DNA from: Acinetobacter kyonggiensis
Lineage (GTDB): Bacteria > Pseudomonadota > Gammaproteobacteria > Pseudomonadales > Moraxellaceae
Assembly (NCBI RefSeq): GCF_900107285.1
Contig: NZ_FNPK01000002.1
Span: forward strand, 124,001-188,000
Length of the DNA stretch: 64,000 bases
Direction of reading: 5' to 3'
Shown: positions 19,705-28,354 of the stretch, piece after piece
Layout: each line of letters begins with the position of its first letter
How positions within the stretch are numbered: the stretch's first letter is position 1
Made by a program: the position numbers and the translations under genes
Notes under the pieces: generated by a model
What the model saw: the letters and a program-made list of their open reading frames with translations, nothing else
Databases searched by the model: none
Told to the model about the DNA's origin: nothing

Positions 19705-20337
19705 TTAGCTTGGACGATGCGGTGTAAACATTTCTACAATATTGTTTGTTTCTGGTGCAGTTGTACTTTGTTTCAATTGCGGCTGAAGATTTTTCAGCAA
19801 TGGTGTTTCTGCAATTTCCACTTTTTTGCGTCCCAAAGACAGACTAACAGGAATTAAACGCACAAATTCATAAAGTTCCTGATAGCTTGCTTCGCCCTCT
19901 TCGTCATCGTCAGATTCTTCAAATTCGACTGCTGCAACATCTTGAAGATGTTCAATCCATTCGACTTCATCTTGACGGATATGACCTGAAGCCAAACCAA
20001 AACCGAGTACCACCCCTGCACACCAATCTGCCAACGCTTGAACACGATCAGCGAGAACGTGTTCATCATCAGGAAGCAGTGGTAAATAGTCCAGTTCATC
20101 ATCTGATAAAGCATGAGAAATATCTTCTGCTTCCTCTGCGAGCAAATTCAGAACGTGATCATCCAATGCTGGAATTTCAAGCGTTGCTAAAATTTGTTGC
20201 CATTCTTCACTTTTAGGTGCTTGAGTAACACAAACAATACCTGTAAGTAATCCATGTAACTCACTTGGGCTTGAAATCTCTTCAATTTTTGAAAAATTGT
20301 GGTGCCATTCCGACCAACCTGAAATATCGTCTTGCAT
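19705..20337 (-). CDS. YgfB/YecA family protein (UPF0149)
   Basis: Acidic 210-residue protein of the UPF0149 family. Recognisable blocks are SSPSELHGLLTGIVC near the N-terminus and LADWCAGVVLGFGLASG at about residues 105-125. The downstream region is strongly acidic (SDDDEEGEASYQELYEFVRLIPVSL). YgfB in Pseudomonas modulates transcription of the ampDh3/TUEB locus; the role here is unknown. The ATG at 20337 is preferred over a TTG four codons earlier. It sits upstream of pepP, the conserved neighbour, and is divergent from the coiled-coil gene. Confidence 0.88.
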   Translation of the reverse strand: MQDDISGWSEWHHNFSKIEEISSPSELHGLLTGIVCVTQAPKSEEWQQILATLEIPALDDHVLNLLAEEAEDISHALSDDELDYLPLLPDDEHVLADRVQALADWCAGVVLGFGLASGHIRQDEVEWIEHLQDVAAVEFEESDDDEEGEASYQELYEFVRLIPVSLSLGRKKVEIAETPLLKNLQPQLKQSTTAPETNNIVEMFTPHRPS

Positions 20338-20401
20338 TCGTTTATCCAATCTCTATACTTCGTATATATTACCTTTGTTTGCAATACTGTGCGACTACGA
20401 T

Positions 20402-20953
20402 ATGTTAGAAGAATTACAGCGTCTACAGGCGCATATTGGCGTTTTAAAAACGCGACTTACGCATTATGAAAGTGAAAATAATGCACTCAACGCGGCAAAA
20501 GAAAATTCTGCCGATCATCATCATGCCCAAATTGTGCAAAAAAACGGCATCATTACCCAGAAACAAGAAGAAATAGACAACCTTAGCGAGCAATTAAGTG
20601 ATGCGCAGTCTCAATTCAAGCAATTGAATACGGATGCGACCTCACTGGCTGATCGTTATAGTCGTTTAGAAAAAAGTTGTACCGATCTTAAGAATCGTTT
20701 TCAGGAAATTCTTGCTGAACGTAATGAATTACGTGTCATCAAAGAAAAAATGCAAAATGAACAGCGTCTTGCTCAACAGGAAATTCAGGGTTTTCAGCAA
20801 GAACGTGAAAGATTGTTACAAAAAAATGAACATGCCAAAGCAAAAGTCGAAGCCATTATTCAGCGCTTGTCTATTTTAGGCACGGCTCAGGATCATCACG
20901 CGCAAGAAATTCAACAACTTGCTCACCCAACAGAAGCAAATGAGGACATTTAA
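20402..20953 (+). CDS. Coiled-coil protein preceding zapA
   Basis: 183-residue protein with heptad repeats over almost its whole length (MLEELQRLQAHIGVLKTRL onward), rich in Gln, Glu, Lys and Leu, and with no other domain visible. The ATG at 20402 is chosen because the longer frame from 20297 runs back into the divergent ygfB start region. It ends two bases before the zapA start, so the pair are cotranscribed. Short coiled-coil proteins precede zapA in other gammaproteobacteria. A role in the Z-ring, as for ZapB, is only a guess from context. Confidence 0.75.
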   Translation: MLEELQRLQAHIGVLKTRLTHYESENNALNAAKENSADHHHAQIVQKNGIITQKQEEIDNLSEQLSDAQSQFKQLNTDATSLADRYSRLEKSCTDLKNRFQEILAERNELRVIKEKMQNEQRLAQQEIQGFQQERERLLQKNEHAKAKVEAIIQRLSILGTAQDHHAQEIQQLAHPTEANEDI

Positions 20954-20955
20954 TC

Positions 20956-21240
20956 ATGACTGAACAAATTGCTGTTGAGTTGCGTGTATTGGGACATACT
21001 TTTCGTTTAGCCACGACTGAAAGTGAAAAAGGTGATTTAGAGCGCGCCGCTGAATTATTAAATCAAAAATATGATGATTTTCGTCGTAAAGCCCCACGTC
21101 TTGAACCAAGTAAACTGATTATTATGGTGGCGCTAGAACTGATGCAAGAAGTACTGGCGATGAATAAGTCGTTGCAAGAGTATTCACATTGCGAGCGTTT
21201 ACTCGCAACCATTTTAGAAGATGTGGATAATTTAGTTTAG
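20956..21240 (+). CDS. zapA: Cell division protein ZapA
   Basis: 94-residue ZapA that bundles FtsZ protofilaments at midcell. The conserved N-terminal beta region is present (AVELRVLGHTFRLATTESE), then DLERAAELLNQKYDDFRRK and a C-terminal coiled-coil helix. The length is typical. It follows the coiled-coil gene by two bases and is followed 102 bases later by the 6S RNA, the same zapA-ssrS order as in E. coli. The start ATG is the only sensible one. Confidence 0.93.
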   Translation: MTEQIAVELRVLGHTFRLATTESEKGDLERAAELLNQKYDDFRRKAPRLEPSKLIIMVALELMQEVLAMNKSLQEYSHCERLLATILEDVDNLV

Positions 21241-21308
21241 TTTTTATTCAAACTGAACAAAGTATCGGCATTTGAAATGTAAGTTTACAGTTACTGCACA
21301 CTGAAGAT

Positions 21309-21336
21309 TTGCCAATGCCACATTATTCGTTATACT
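21309..21336 (+). promoter_or_regulatory. Candidate sigma70 promoter of 6S RNA
   Basis: TTGCCA at 21309-21314 and TATACT at 21331-21336 with a 16-base spacer place a start near 21343, exactly where the conserved 6S RNA sequence begins. Confidence 0.6.
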
Positions 21337-21342
21337 TACTAC

Positions 21343-21526
21343 ATCTCTGAGGTGTTCGCCAGCGGGTCAAGTTCCCCTGAGCCGATATCAACACCATTGG
21401 ATTGTGTTCTGTATATTTAGAGTGTATGCCTGCCTTCGAGTAGGAAACCCAGCAAGTATGCGTCGCGTCCACCTTGAACTTTAGGGTTCAAGGGTAATGA
21501 CATGCAGCGGCATCATCGGAGTGTTT
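21343..21526 (+). ncRNA. ssrS: 6S RNA
   Basis: Regulatory RNA that mimics an open promoter and sequesters sigma70 RNA polymerase in stationary phase. Segments match E. coli 6S closely: ATCTCTGAGGTGTTCGCC at the 5' end, then CCCCTGAGCCGATAT, the block CACCTTGAAC...GGGTTCAAGGG, and a 3' end GCGGCATCATCGGAGTG. The two ends pair to form the closing stem, and the length (about 184) is right. The location directly after zapA is the conserved one. The exact 3' end is uncertain by a few bases. Confidence 0.93.
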
Positions 21527-22014
21527 TTATTTACTCTAAAAACAATAATTTATATAAAATCAATATACTAAAAATTATTTTTAAATGTGGTTTCAATTAA
21601 AATTTCGTCAGTAAAAAATACTTTTAACAGCTATTCATAATGGCTCAATATTCTTATTTGCCTTAAAACCTTCCATATCGGTTAAAAAATATAATTTCAC
21701 CCGCAGTTAAGTACCTCAACGATCAAAGCCTATGATCGATGTATTCATCATGATATGAGCTTTGAAAGCATAATATTTTTTCTATCTGGCAGAACAATAA
21801 CTCAACCCTGCATAAACCTTAAAATTCTGATGCCTCGTTATCCTTGCATAATGCTGACAGGAATAGAAAAAGCAGTTAAGTTTAATCAGCGCAATACGGG
21901 GGATGTGTTCCACAACTGCCCTTCTGAGTTTAATTGCATAGAAAAATACTATGGTGTACTCAAATAGAAGATAAATCGACTTTAAATTATTTTTTAGCTA
22001 TGAATTAGTTACTG
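21527..22014. other. AT-rich intergenic region without a supported gene
   Basis: Nearly 490 bases between the 6S RNA and the phosphopantetheinyl transferase stop codon. One 70-codon plus-strand frame at 21755-21967 lacks a ribosome binding site and any recognisable motif. No terminator, tRNA or repeat was recognised. Confidence 0.5.
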
Positions 22015-22746
22015 TTATTGAGCTACAAGCGTTAAAACGTGCTGTTTATGTATTTTTGCTGAAACCATAATCTGAGCCTCAAAATTGACTTCTCTCACAT
22101 CAAATTTCATTGTGAGTGAATGCCTCAAATAGCTAAACCCAGATAGTTCAAAACGATGAAAATCAATACCATGATGAATTTGCTTAGAAAAAGCCTTGAA
22201 CGCGCTTTCCTTTGCAGAAAAGATCAATGTAGCCGCTATTTCTTTACTTATTCCTTTTGCAGTCAATAAATGAAGTTCTCTTGACGAATAAACTTTGCCC
22301 TCTATCCCCGAAAGATCGGTTTTTGTCATAATCGGTTCTATGTCTATTCCCACAAAACTGACCAATCTTGAAGGAGTAACTGCACACATTGCTATACTGT
22401 TGCTATGCGTGAGTGTGCCAATCACATTTTGGGGAAATATCGGTTCTTTATGCTTACCAATATTTACTTGTTCCAAGCAAACCCTTTGGTGCATTGCAGA
22501 CAGTGCTACTTTGGCTGTATAACGCCCCGCCAAAAACTCACTTTGCCTAATACTTGGATAGGACAGCAACTGATTTGGAAGCAGAATTGAGAGTTCATCA
22601 AACAAATTCACATCAAAATATTGTCGATTAAATTTACAATATGCCAAATACAGGTCAGCACATGGTTCATATAACAGTTTTTGTGTTTCTATAAACCTAT
22701 TAGGAAGTGGAAGACGAATATAGCAATTCACAAAACGATTCAGCAC
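22015..22746 (-). CDS. 4'-phosphopantetheinyl transferase (EntD/Sfp superfamily)
   Basis: Enzyme of 243 residues that transfers phosphopantetheine from CoA to carrier proteins. The two signature motifs are present: GIDIE at 133-137 (Mg-binding) and FSAKESAFKA at 176-185. A helix-rich N-terminal region with FLAGRYTAKVAL fits the EntD/NpgA type. No NRPS, PKS or siderophore gene lies in the window, so its carrier protein must be encoded elsewhere. The gene stands alone on the minus strand with AT-rich flanks and weak synteny, suggesting accessory origin. The activity call is solid; the pathway is unknown. Confidence 0.85.
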   Translation of the reverse strand: MLNRFVNCYIRLPLPNRFIETQKLLYEPCADLYLAYCKFNRQYFDVNLFDELSILLPNQLLSYPSIRQSEFLAGRYTAKVALSAMHQRVCLEQVNIGKHKEPIFPQNVIGTLTHSNSIAMCAVTPSRLVSFVGIDIEPIMTKTDLSGIEGKVYSSRELHLLTAKGISKEIAATLIFSAKESAFKAFSKQIHHGIDFHRFELSGFSYLRHSLTMKFDVREVNFEAQIMVSAKIHKQHVLTLVAQ

Positions 22747-22819
22747 TGTGCCATCTCAAGCTATTAAGCGAAGCCAATAAGGACAGTGATTACCCTGCCC
22801 CTATATAAAGAACAAAACC

Positions 22820-23488
22820 TTATTTGCTAAGGGCGACCATGCCTTTCACCAACTTAGTAATCCCTTGGAAAATATCCTTTAAATTGGCATGATCATCCAT
22901 GTAGGCTGGTGTTGTAACCAAGCGATTGGTCGTATCTATAACACAATCATTGGTTTCACATACCTGATGCACAGCACCCGTTTTTTCGATTTCTGCGGCA
23001 GTTCCAGCATGGCTACCAATGGTAAGTGTAGGCTGAAGATCACCAAATGCTAGTGCCAATAATGCAGGAGAAATACATATTGCACCGATTGGTTTATGAC
23101 TTGTTTTAAAATCTGTTAGAACAGCAACGACCACGGGATCTACTTCACCCTCAGCACCTTTAAAGGCAAATGTTGATAGATTCTTTGCAACGCCAAAACC
23201 GCCAGGAATAACAAGACCATCAAATTGTTCTGCTTTAAGTTCCGTAATCGGGCTAATCTCGCCCCGAGCAATTCTGCCCGCCTCTTGTAGTACATTTCTG
23301 CTCGCAGATGGATCAGGCTCACCAGTGATATGATTCACTACATGATGTTGCTGCATATCTGGTGCAAAGATACTGTATTCAATACCTTCTATATCCAATG
23401 CCAATAGCGCTAAAACAGACTCTCGAATTTCCGCTCCATCTAAATAACCACAGCCTGATAAAATAACCGCGACTTTTTTCATCTTCAT
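22820..23488 (-). CDS. elbB: ElbB family DJ-1/PfpI glyoxalase-like protein
   Basis: 222-residue member of the DJ-1/PfpI superfamily matching ElbB (isoprenoid biosynthesis glyoxalase). It opens with KKVAVILSGCGYLDGAEIRE and contains DGLVIPGGFGVAKNLSTFAF and the nucleophile elbow Cys in GAICISPALLA. E. coli ElbB (217 residues) has glyoxalase III-like activity in vitro; the physiological role is unclear. The first ATG gives MKMKKVAV, and a second ATG two codons later is equally good. The AraC regulator gene lies upstream on the same strand with 87 bases between. Confidence 0.9.
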   Translation of the reverse strand: MKMKKVAVILSGCGYLDGAEIRESVLALLALDIEGIEYSIFAPDMQQHHVVNHITGEPDPSASRNVLQEAGRIARGEISPITELKAEQFDGLVIPGGFGVAKNLSTFAFKGAEGEVDPVVVAVLTDFKTSHKPIGAICISPALLALAFGDLQPTLTIGSHAGTAAEIEKTGAVHQVCETNDCVIDTTNRLVTTPAYMDDHANLKDIFQGITKLVKGMVALSK

Positions 23489-23575
23489 TCCTTAATTTGC
23501 TTTGCAATGTGTTGCAAACAAATCATAAATGTATCTGTCGAGTCACAATACATCCGAATACGTCATAAATTATCC

Positions 23576-24382
23576 CTAATCAAGCATTTTTGTTTTACGA
23601 ATTTCTCGTGGCGTCATACCAAAAAGAATCTTGAATTGTTCGGTAAATCTAGATTGAGATTGATAACCACATTGCTCTGCAATATTGCCAATATGAAATT
23701 GCGTGGTTTGTAACAAATGAAGCCCATGACCTAATCGGGCTCGATTGCGAATATCTTGGATATTATTGCCTTCACTTTTAAGCTTACGTCTTAATGTTGA
23801 AGCACTCATAAATAAATTAGAAGCAATCAAATCCACAGGCCAATCACAAGAAATATCATTTGAGATCATGGACTGAACCTTCTCACTTAAGCTTGGAGGC
23901 TCAACGATATTGCAAACATCCTTGTAACCAGAATGATAGATAATCTCGAGTATTTCTCTTTTTCTCAACCTCATCACTTGAGATGGTGCGATTGATGAAA
24001 ACTCTATCAATTGGCAAAGTGCGCTAGCAAGCACGGGGTTTATTTCACCCTGAAAATATTTTTTATACGGCGCAGAATTTTTAGGGAGTTCAGCAAAATC
24101 TTCGTGTTCGAAATCAATCAGTACCGCAAAATACTCCTCTTGAATCGGGATATTTCGCATATCAATTCGAGGACTGTTCGATAAAAATACAAAGCTACCT
24201 GACAGACATTCTACCGATCCAGATTTACCCAATTGTTTAGTACCACTGAGTATAAAAATGAGTAATGGCTTGATAATAGGCACATTGGTAATCATCTGCT
24301 CTTTATGAGAAGAATAAACTGAAAAAGGGAAACACGACTGATTTTTAACCGCTTCTTTAGCGACTACAATAATATTATCCAT
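23576..24382 (-). CDS. AraC family transcriptional regulator
   Basis: 268-residue regulator with a C-terminal double helix-turn-helix of the AraC/XylS type at about residues 165-262. The first HTH is in DLIASNLFMSASTLRRKLKS, and the second in HIGNIAEQCGYQSQSRFTEQF then KILFGMTPREIR. The N-terminal half is a poorly conserved sensor region with beta-strand character and no clear ligand motif. The layout resembles GadX/AppY-like regulators. The targets are not known; the adjacent elbB gene on the same strand is the obvious candidate. Confidence 0.88.
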   Translation of the reverse strand: MDNIIVVAKEAVKNQSCFPFSVYSSHKEQMITNVPIIKPLLIFILSGTKQLGKSGSVECLSGSFVFLSNSPRIDMRNIPIQEEYFAVLIDFEHEDFAELPKNSAPYKKYFQGEINPVLASALCQLIEFSSIAPSQVMRLRKREILEIIYHSGYKDVCNIVEPPSLSEKVQSMISNDISCDWPVDLIASNLFMSASTLRRKLKSEGNNIQDIRNRARLGHGLHLLQTTQFHIGNIAEQCGYQSQSRFTEQFKILFGMTPREIRKTKMLD

Positions 24383-24901
24383 AATTAAGCGTTCGGGATA
24401 TCAGCTATTTATTGATCGTTATATCCTGAAACTCTACCCCTAATATTAAATTAATACTGCATAGATAAATCTAAGACTTTTAAAAACCTAAGAAATAGCT
24501 GAAAGCTAAAGCCGAATTTTTCTGATGACAACCATATCCAGAATAGCGTAAACCATTTATGAATTTAAATTTTGTATTGGACATGTGTCTAAATGCAGCT
24601 ACAACCCGAACAAAATTGCTGCTAGGTTTCTAAATTGAAATATTTAGAAGCCATCTTTACCAGAACGCAGTGTATTAATGTGTTCATATAAAGAATAAGC
24701 TGCCAACTCATGATCTGTTTAGGTAATACAATCTGATTGCATCTTTATTGTTGCTCCCATTTACCGCAGTTGATTTATCCCCTAAATCAACATATTAAAT
24801 GCCCAACACATCATTTTCATTACTGTATTCTAGAGCTAGGTGCAATCACCATCGGAATTTGCACCAGTATAACCAAGATTAAATTTTAAGCTATTCATTT
24901 T

Positions 24902-25069
24902 ATGGGAATAATAAAAAATACTGTTCCCTGTAAAACCTCTTGTTATGTTGGAGAAACCGCAACTATTTGCTGTAAATGTCATTCCCACGAGTGTAAAAAA
25001 GATCATCCTATTTACGCTGCAAGCAGCTTAGCCACACTTCAAGCATGCCATAATCTTCGTCGACCATAG
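24902..25069 (+). CDS. Possible cysteine-rich small protein (55 aa)
   Basis: Short frame beginning MGIIKNTVPCKTSCYVGE and containing a CCKCHSHEC cluster, seven cysteines in all, which could bind metal. The N-terminal two thirds look protein-like, while the end (SLATLQACHNLRRP) is less convincing. No good ribosome binding site precedes the ATG. It overlaps a 63-codon GTG-started frame on the other strand. It may be a real small metal-binding protein, a fragment of a decayed gene, or chance. Confidence 0.25.
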   Translation: MGIIKNTVPCKTSCYVGETATICCKCHSHECKKDHPIYAASSLATLQACHNLRRP

Positions 25070-25189
25070 AGTAACTCCTCACAATTTTATCTTTATCAAT
25101 AAAATGCTTACCCATAAAATCAATCACTGTGTGATAGGTATACTTGAATGTAATTGTGCTGCGATTGAACAAGTGAATAGTCACCGATT

Positions 25190-25330
25190 TTGTAGACACC
25201 TTTAAGTTAGATAAAATGGCTAATTAACGAGGTGTTTATGAGCAGACATGTTATTTTTCCTTCGTTTAAGAAACATGTATTGCGAATAAGATTCAACAGC
25301 CTCCTGAGCTACATGTTCAATAGCTCAAGA
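25190..25330 (+). mobile_element. Possible IS3-type element end with orfA start remnant
   Basis: TGTAGACACC at about 25191 is followed by AACGAGGTGTTTATGAGC, and the next codons read MSRHVIFPSFKKHVL. That resembles the MSRRxFSPEFKxxV start of IS3-type OrfA proteins, but it hits a stop after about 33 codons. No right end or transposase body follows. Recognition is from memory of IS3 starts and is tentative. Confidence 0.3.
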
Positions 25331-25345
25331 AGCTATTGAAATGCT

Positions 25346-25888
25346 TTATCTTTTATATAGAGCTTCGATCGTACTTGATGCCAACGAATGGGCTTTGACC
25401 ATATAACCTGTCAATGCCCCAGATGCATCAGCAGGTAATTCCAGTTTTTTTGAAAGTGCATACACCGTGAATTGATAGCGATGTGCGCCATGACCTTGAG
25501 GCGGACACGCTCCCCCAAATCCTTTTTGACCATAATCATTGCTCACATCAATAACATCTTTATCATCGAGCTTGCCATTACCAGATGGGATTGACGTCAC
25601 TTCAGCAGGGATATTCACCACTTGCCAGTGCCACCAGCCACTGCCAGTCGGTGCATCTGGATCATAAGCCATGATTGCATAAGCCTGCGTCCCAGCTGGA
25701 GCGCCACTCCATGACAACTGCGGAGATTTATTTTCGCCCGAACAACCAAAACCTTGGAATTCAAACTTATTTTTCATGAATACGCCATGCGCGATATCGG
25801 TACTTTTTAATTTGAATTCGTCAGCATGTGCGAATCCAGCGGTCAACCCGATAACAGGCAGCATGAATTTTAAAATAGACTTATACAT
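25346..25888 (-). CDS. YbhB/YbcL family PEBP (Raf kinase inhibitor-like) protein
   Basis: Exported 180-residue phosphatidylethanolamine-binding-protein homologue. Residues 1-22 form a signal peptide ending GFAHA. The mature part has AYAIMAYDPDAPTGSGWWHW and HRYQFTVYAL, the DPDAP and H-x-Y ligand-pocket motifs of the family. The bacterial function is poorly defined. It is flanked on both sides by decayed IS sequence, so it may be a passenger or a survivor in a rearranged region. No operon partner is visible. Confidence 0.9.
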   Translation of the reverse strand: MYKSILKFMLPVIGLTAGFAHADEFKLKSTDIAHGVFMKNKFEFQGFGCSGENKSPQLSWSGAPAGTQAYAIMAYDPDAPTGSGWWHWQVVNIPAEVTSIPSGNGKLDDKDVIDVSNDYGQKGFGGACPPQGHGAHRYQFTVYALSKKLELPADASGALTGYMVKAHSLASSTIEALYKR

Positions 25889-25950
25889 TAAGATCTCCGT
25901 TTATGAAAAAACACGGTGATCTTAATGTTTTTGCTTCGCTCAAATTCTCT

Positions 25951-26115
25951 CTAACGCGCCATATTTTCGCCTAAATAAATCATATCCTGATCAAATACAA
26001 ACAATTTAGCCACTGCTACATCTGATATATCCAGTCCACACATACCTGTGATATGTTTTGCAATGTCACGACAACTCATGCCGTATGCATATAGTGACAT
26101 GATTTTATTATTCAT
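25951..26115 (-). pseudogene. IS256-family transposase remnant
   Basis: A 54-codon minus-strand fragment beginning MNNKIMSLYAYGMSCRDIAK and continuing HITGMCGLDISDV. It matches the KIxSLYAKGMSxRDIxxHxxxxYGxxVS block of IS256-type transposases, upstream of the catalytic DDE core. Downstream codons drift from the family and then hit a stop. Only this piece is left, with no inverted repeats seen, so it cannot transpose. Confidence 0.65.
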
Positions 26116-26263
26116 TTTTTTCAACAATCTAGTCTGATTCTTTTTAACTGACTATGACTCAAACTCACCACTACAATCTTCAGGATGCTTTAAGCCCCAA
26201 TAAACCACATTCTGCTTAAACAATGATTCATCACTCAAACAGTTGGCTTAAATAAAATTCAGG
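26116..26263. other. Intergenic remainder between IS256 remnant and lrgB
   Basis: About 150 bases with no recognisable gene or terminator. It may include more decayed transposase sequence. Confidence 0.3.
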
Positions 26264-26956
26264 CTATAACAGCATTTTAATCAATGCAATCACGGGTGGC
26301 GCAAATAGAACCATAATTATGCCAGAAATAATCATCGACAAACTTGCCACGACCCCTTCCTCGGAATGACGTTGTTGCGCCCGAGCAATCCCCATTGCAT
26401 GTGCAGCATTACCAAATGCAGCACCATAAGCAATCCGATGCGGATATCTCATCCACATCAAAAACAGGTCTCCAAATAACATCCCCACTAATCCTGTAAT
26501 CACAGTAAAAAGTGGAATAAGACTAATAGAGCCATCAATTTTTTCAGTTAAGATTAAGGCAAATGGGATAGAAATCGAACGTGCCAATAAACTATTTTTT
26601 ACGATTTGCTCAATATTAAGTAAATTTGCCAAACACCAGCTGCTTAAAATACCAATCAACATCGAAATACTGGAGGTGATAATTAAAACTTTAAAATATT
26701 TACGGATCATCGTTCTATATCTAAATACAGGAATTGCAAATGCCACAGTAATTGGCCCGAGCATTGCCACTAAGTATTGGGTATAACTGTAATAATCCTG
26801 AAAAGTACGCTGAAAAGTGAGAATGCTTAAAATACTCAATATGGGCACAATAATAATGGGAGAAAAATAAATCTTTCTTGTGTGTATAAATAATTTCTTG
26901 GCAAAGAAATAACACACAAGCGTCCATATAAAGAAAAATATTCCCCAAAGTGACAT
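26264..26956 (-). CDS. lrgB: LrgB/CidB family membrane protein
   Basis: 230-residue polytopic membrane protein of the LrgB/CidB family, partner of LrgA in modulating murein hydrolase export and cell lysis; some members transport pyruvate or glycolate. Family blocks include YLVAMLGPITVAFAIPVFR, ARSISIPFALILTEKIDGS, and AYGAAFGNAAHAMGIARA then HSEEGVVASLSM near the C-terminus. Its start overlaps the end of lrgA, so the two are coupled. The length is normal. Confidence 0.92.
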   Translation of the reverse strand: MSLWGIFFFIWTLVCYFFAKKLFIHTRKIYFSPIIIVPILSILSILTFQRTFQDYYSYTQYLVAMLGPITVAFAIPVFRYRTMIRKYFKVLIITSSISMLIGILSSWCLANLLNIEQIVKNSLLARSISIPFALILTEKIDGSISLIPLFTVITGLVGMLFGDLFLMWMRYPHRIAYGAAFGNAAHAMGIARAQQRHSEEGVVASLSMIISGIIMVLFAPPVIALIKMLL

Positions 26957-27339
26957 TATTTAACCTCATCCTGTTTTAATAACATCCTGACACTAAGCAT
27001 TGAACTTGCCATCACCAGAAAAGTACTGATAAAAATTACGATGACGATTTTCCATCCGCTACTCATGAGTAATTGCTGATATTGAATAACCCCAACCACA
27101 GGCGGAATAAAAAATAAAAGTAATTCAGTTAACAATAGGTTAGCACCGTGTTCCACCTGCTCTAGTCGAATCCATTGCATTTCAAGCAAAAATAATAGAA
27201 TGAAGAAACCCAACACGCCTGATGCAATTGGTAAATGTAAAAATTTTTGAATGCTATAAGCAAAGCCCCAAACTATCAGGATCAGAAGAATCTGTAATAA
27301 CGTAACTCGCAGCTGTTTTAAACGGAATGAACTCAACAT
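26956..27339 (-). CDS. lrgA: LrgA/CidA family holin-like membrane protein
   Basis: 127-residue holin-like protein with four hydrophobic segments. It contains LPIASGVLGFFILLFLLE and GANLLLTELLLFFIPPVVG, which align with the CidA/LrgA pattern (LPIPGSVLGLLLLF and LLxxMxLLFVPxxVG). It is the first gene of the lrgAB pair on the minus strand. A LysR or LytR regulator is often adjacent but none is seen here. About 200 bases without features separate it from the unknown gene upstream. Confidence 0.9.
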   Translation of the reverse strand: MLSSFRLKQLRVTLLQILLILIVWGFAYSIQKFLHLPIASGVLGFFILLFLLEMQWIRLEQVEHGANLLLTELLLFFIPPVVGVIQYQQLLMSSGWKIVIVIFISTFLVMASSMLSVRMLLKQDEVK

Positions 27340-27538
27340 GACTTAATGATGTACTCAACTTGTACAAGTTTGCTGTTTAAAAGGCCCAATGGAGATGTGT
27401 TTATAAATTTTAAATACAGATTTTTCTTTTAACTGCATATCGAAATATGTATTTAACTTCAATTACAGATAAAAATTTGGCTAAAATTAAAAATAAATCC
27501 ATTAAGAATACCTCAAGCCATTCACTGCGTTAACACAG

Positions 27539-28354
27539 TTAAAGACGAGGACTAAATACAGAATTTTGATGTTGTAGACAGGTTTGCATATATTCAGCAT
27601 AAACAGATAATTTTTCATAAATATGCTCGGCATAGAACATATCTTCAATTAAGTGAATGCTTTGCTGCGTATTATAACTATCACAATACTGAAGCAGCTC
27701 AGCATTAATTTCTGAAAATTTTTCACAAAGTTTAATATAGTCTGCATCTTTGTTTTTAAATAATAATTTACGCGTATTCAGCTCACCACTATCGATAATT
27801 TTTTCCTGATGCTGTGTGCTAATTAGGCGGATACTCACTTTAAAAAATATTTCTAATTCATTTCGTTTTTCAGGATTAATGTTCAAATTTGTAATAATGA
27901 AAATACTTGAAACATCCGCTCTACACAGGGCTTTAATAAGGGACAGATATAAAAAATCACTCTCCTCTAATTCAGTCAGACTTAAATCTAAATAAATATT
28001 TAAAGTGCTCAAAACTTCGTCTATTTTCAAAGTCTGCTTTTTTTCTGCCTGATAATAAGTATTCAAAATATTAAGAACAGGCTCCGTTGCAGGTGTATTA
28101 TAAATCACTGTTTTATTCAGGTTCGCTAAAATAAAAGGTGCAAAAAGAAAAGCTAAACTTGCCTGCTCTGCTTGAATTTCAGATTGAATAATATAATGAA
28201 CTTTAAGCTTTGAAAATTCACGTAAAACTTTGGCACGTAATAATGTTGCTTCTAAATTGACATATTGCTGTTGCAATATATTCTTTAATTGCTCAGAAAA
28301 ACTCTTTGTTTCGATGAGTTCTGAGAGTGTATTCAATTTCTCTGTAACAAACAT
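27539..28354 (-). CDS. Hypothetical protein, unrecognised (271 aa)
   Basis: I do not recognise this protein. It is predicted to be soluble, largely helical and rich in Leu, Ile, Glu and Asn, with no signal peptide or membrane segment and no catalytic signature. A middle section (ALCRADVSSIFIITNLNI) has alternating strand-like hydrophobics, and the C-terminus (EDMFYAEHIYEKLSVYAEYM) is helical. The composition is AT-rich compared with housekeeping neighbours. It is divergent from cydA, sharing a 390-base intergenic region that contains a perfect 18-bp inverted repeat. Two further in-frame starts are possible near the N-terminus. Confidence 0.6.
   Translation of the reverse strand: MFVTEKLNTLSELIETKSFSEQLKNILQQQYVNLEATLLRAKVLREFSKLKVHYIIQSEIQAEQASLAFLFAPFILANLNKTVIYNTPATEPVLNILNTYYQAEKKQTLKIDEVLSTLNIYLDLSLTELEESDFLYLSLIKALCRADVSSIFIITNLNINPEKRNELEIFFKVSIRLISTQHQEKIIDSGELNTRKLLFKNKDADYIKLCEKFSEINAELLQYCDSYNTQQSIHLIEDMFYAEHIYEKLSVYAEYMQTCLQHQNSVFSPRL

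Larger units (their letters stand above)
24383..25345. other. Long AT-rich intergenic region with decayed sequence
   Basis: Over 960 bases with no conserved gene. It holds a perfect 8-bp stem (TTCTAAAT/ATTTAGAA, 24625-24652 including flanking G-C pairs) without a T-run, a cysteine-rich small ORF at 24902-25069, and a possible IS end near 25190-25330. The rest shows many stop codons in all frames. Confidence 0.5.

Noticed and set aside
21755-21967. 70-codon frame after the 6S RNA
   Set aside because: No ribosome binding site, no family resemblance, AT-rich intergenic composition.
25008-25199. 63-codon GTG-started frame on the minus strand
   Set aside because: It overlaps the cysteine-rich frame and a possible IS end, with no recognisable motif; kept out for lack of support.
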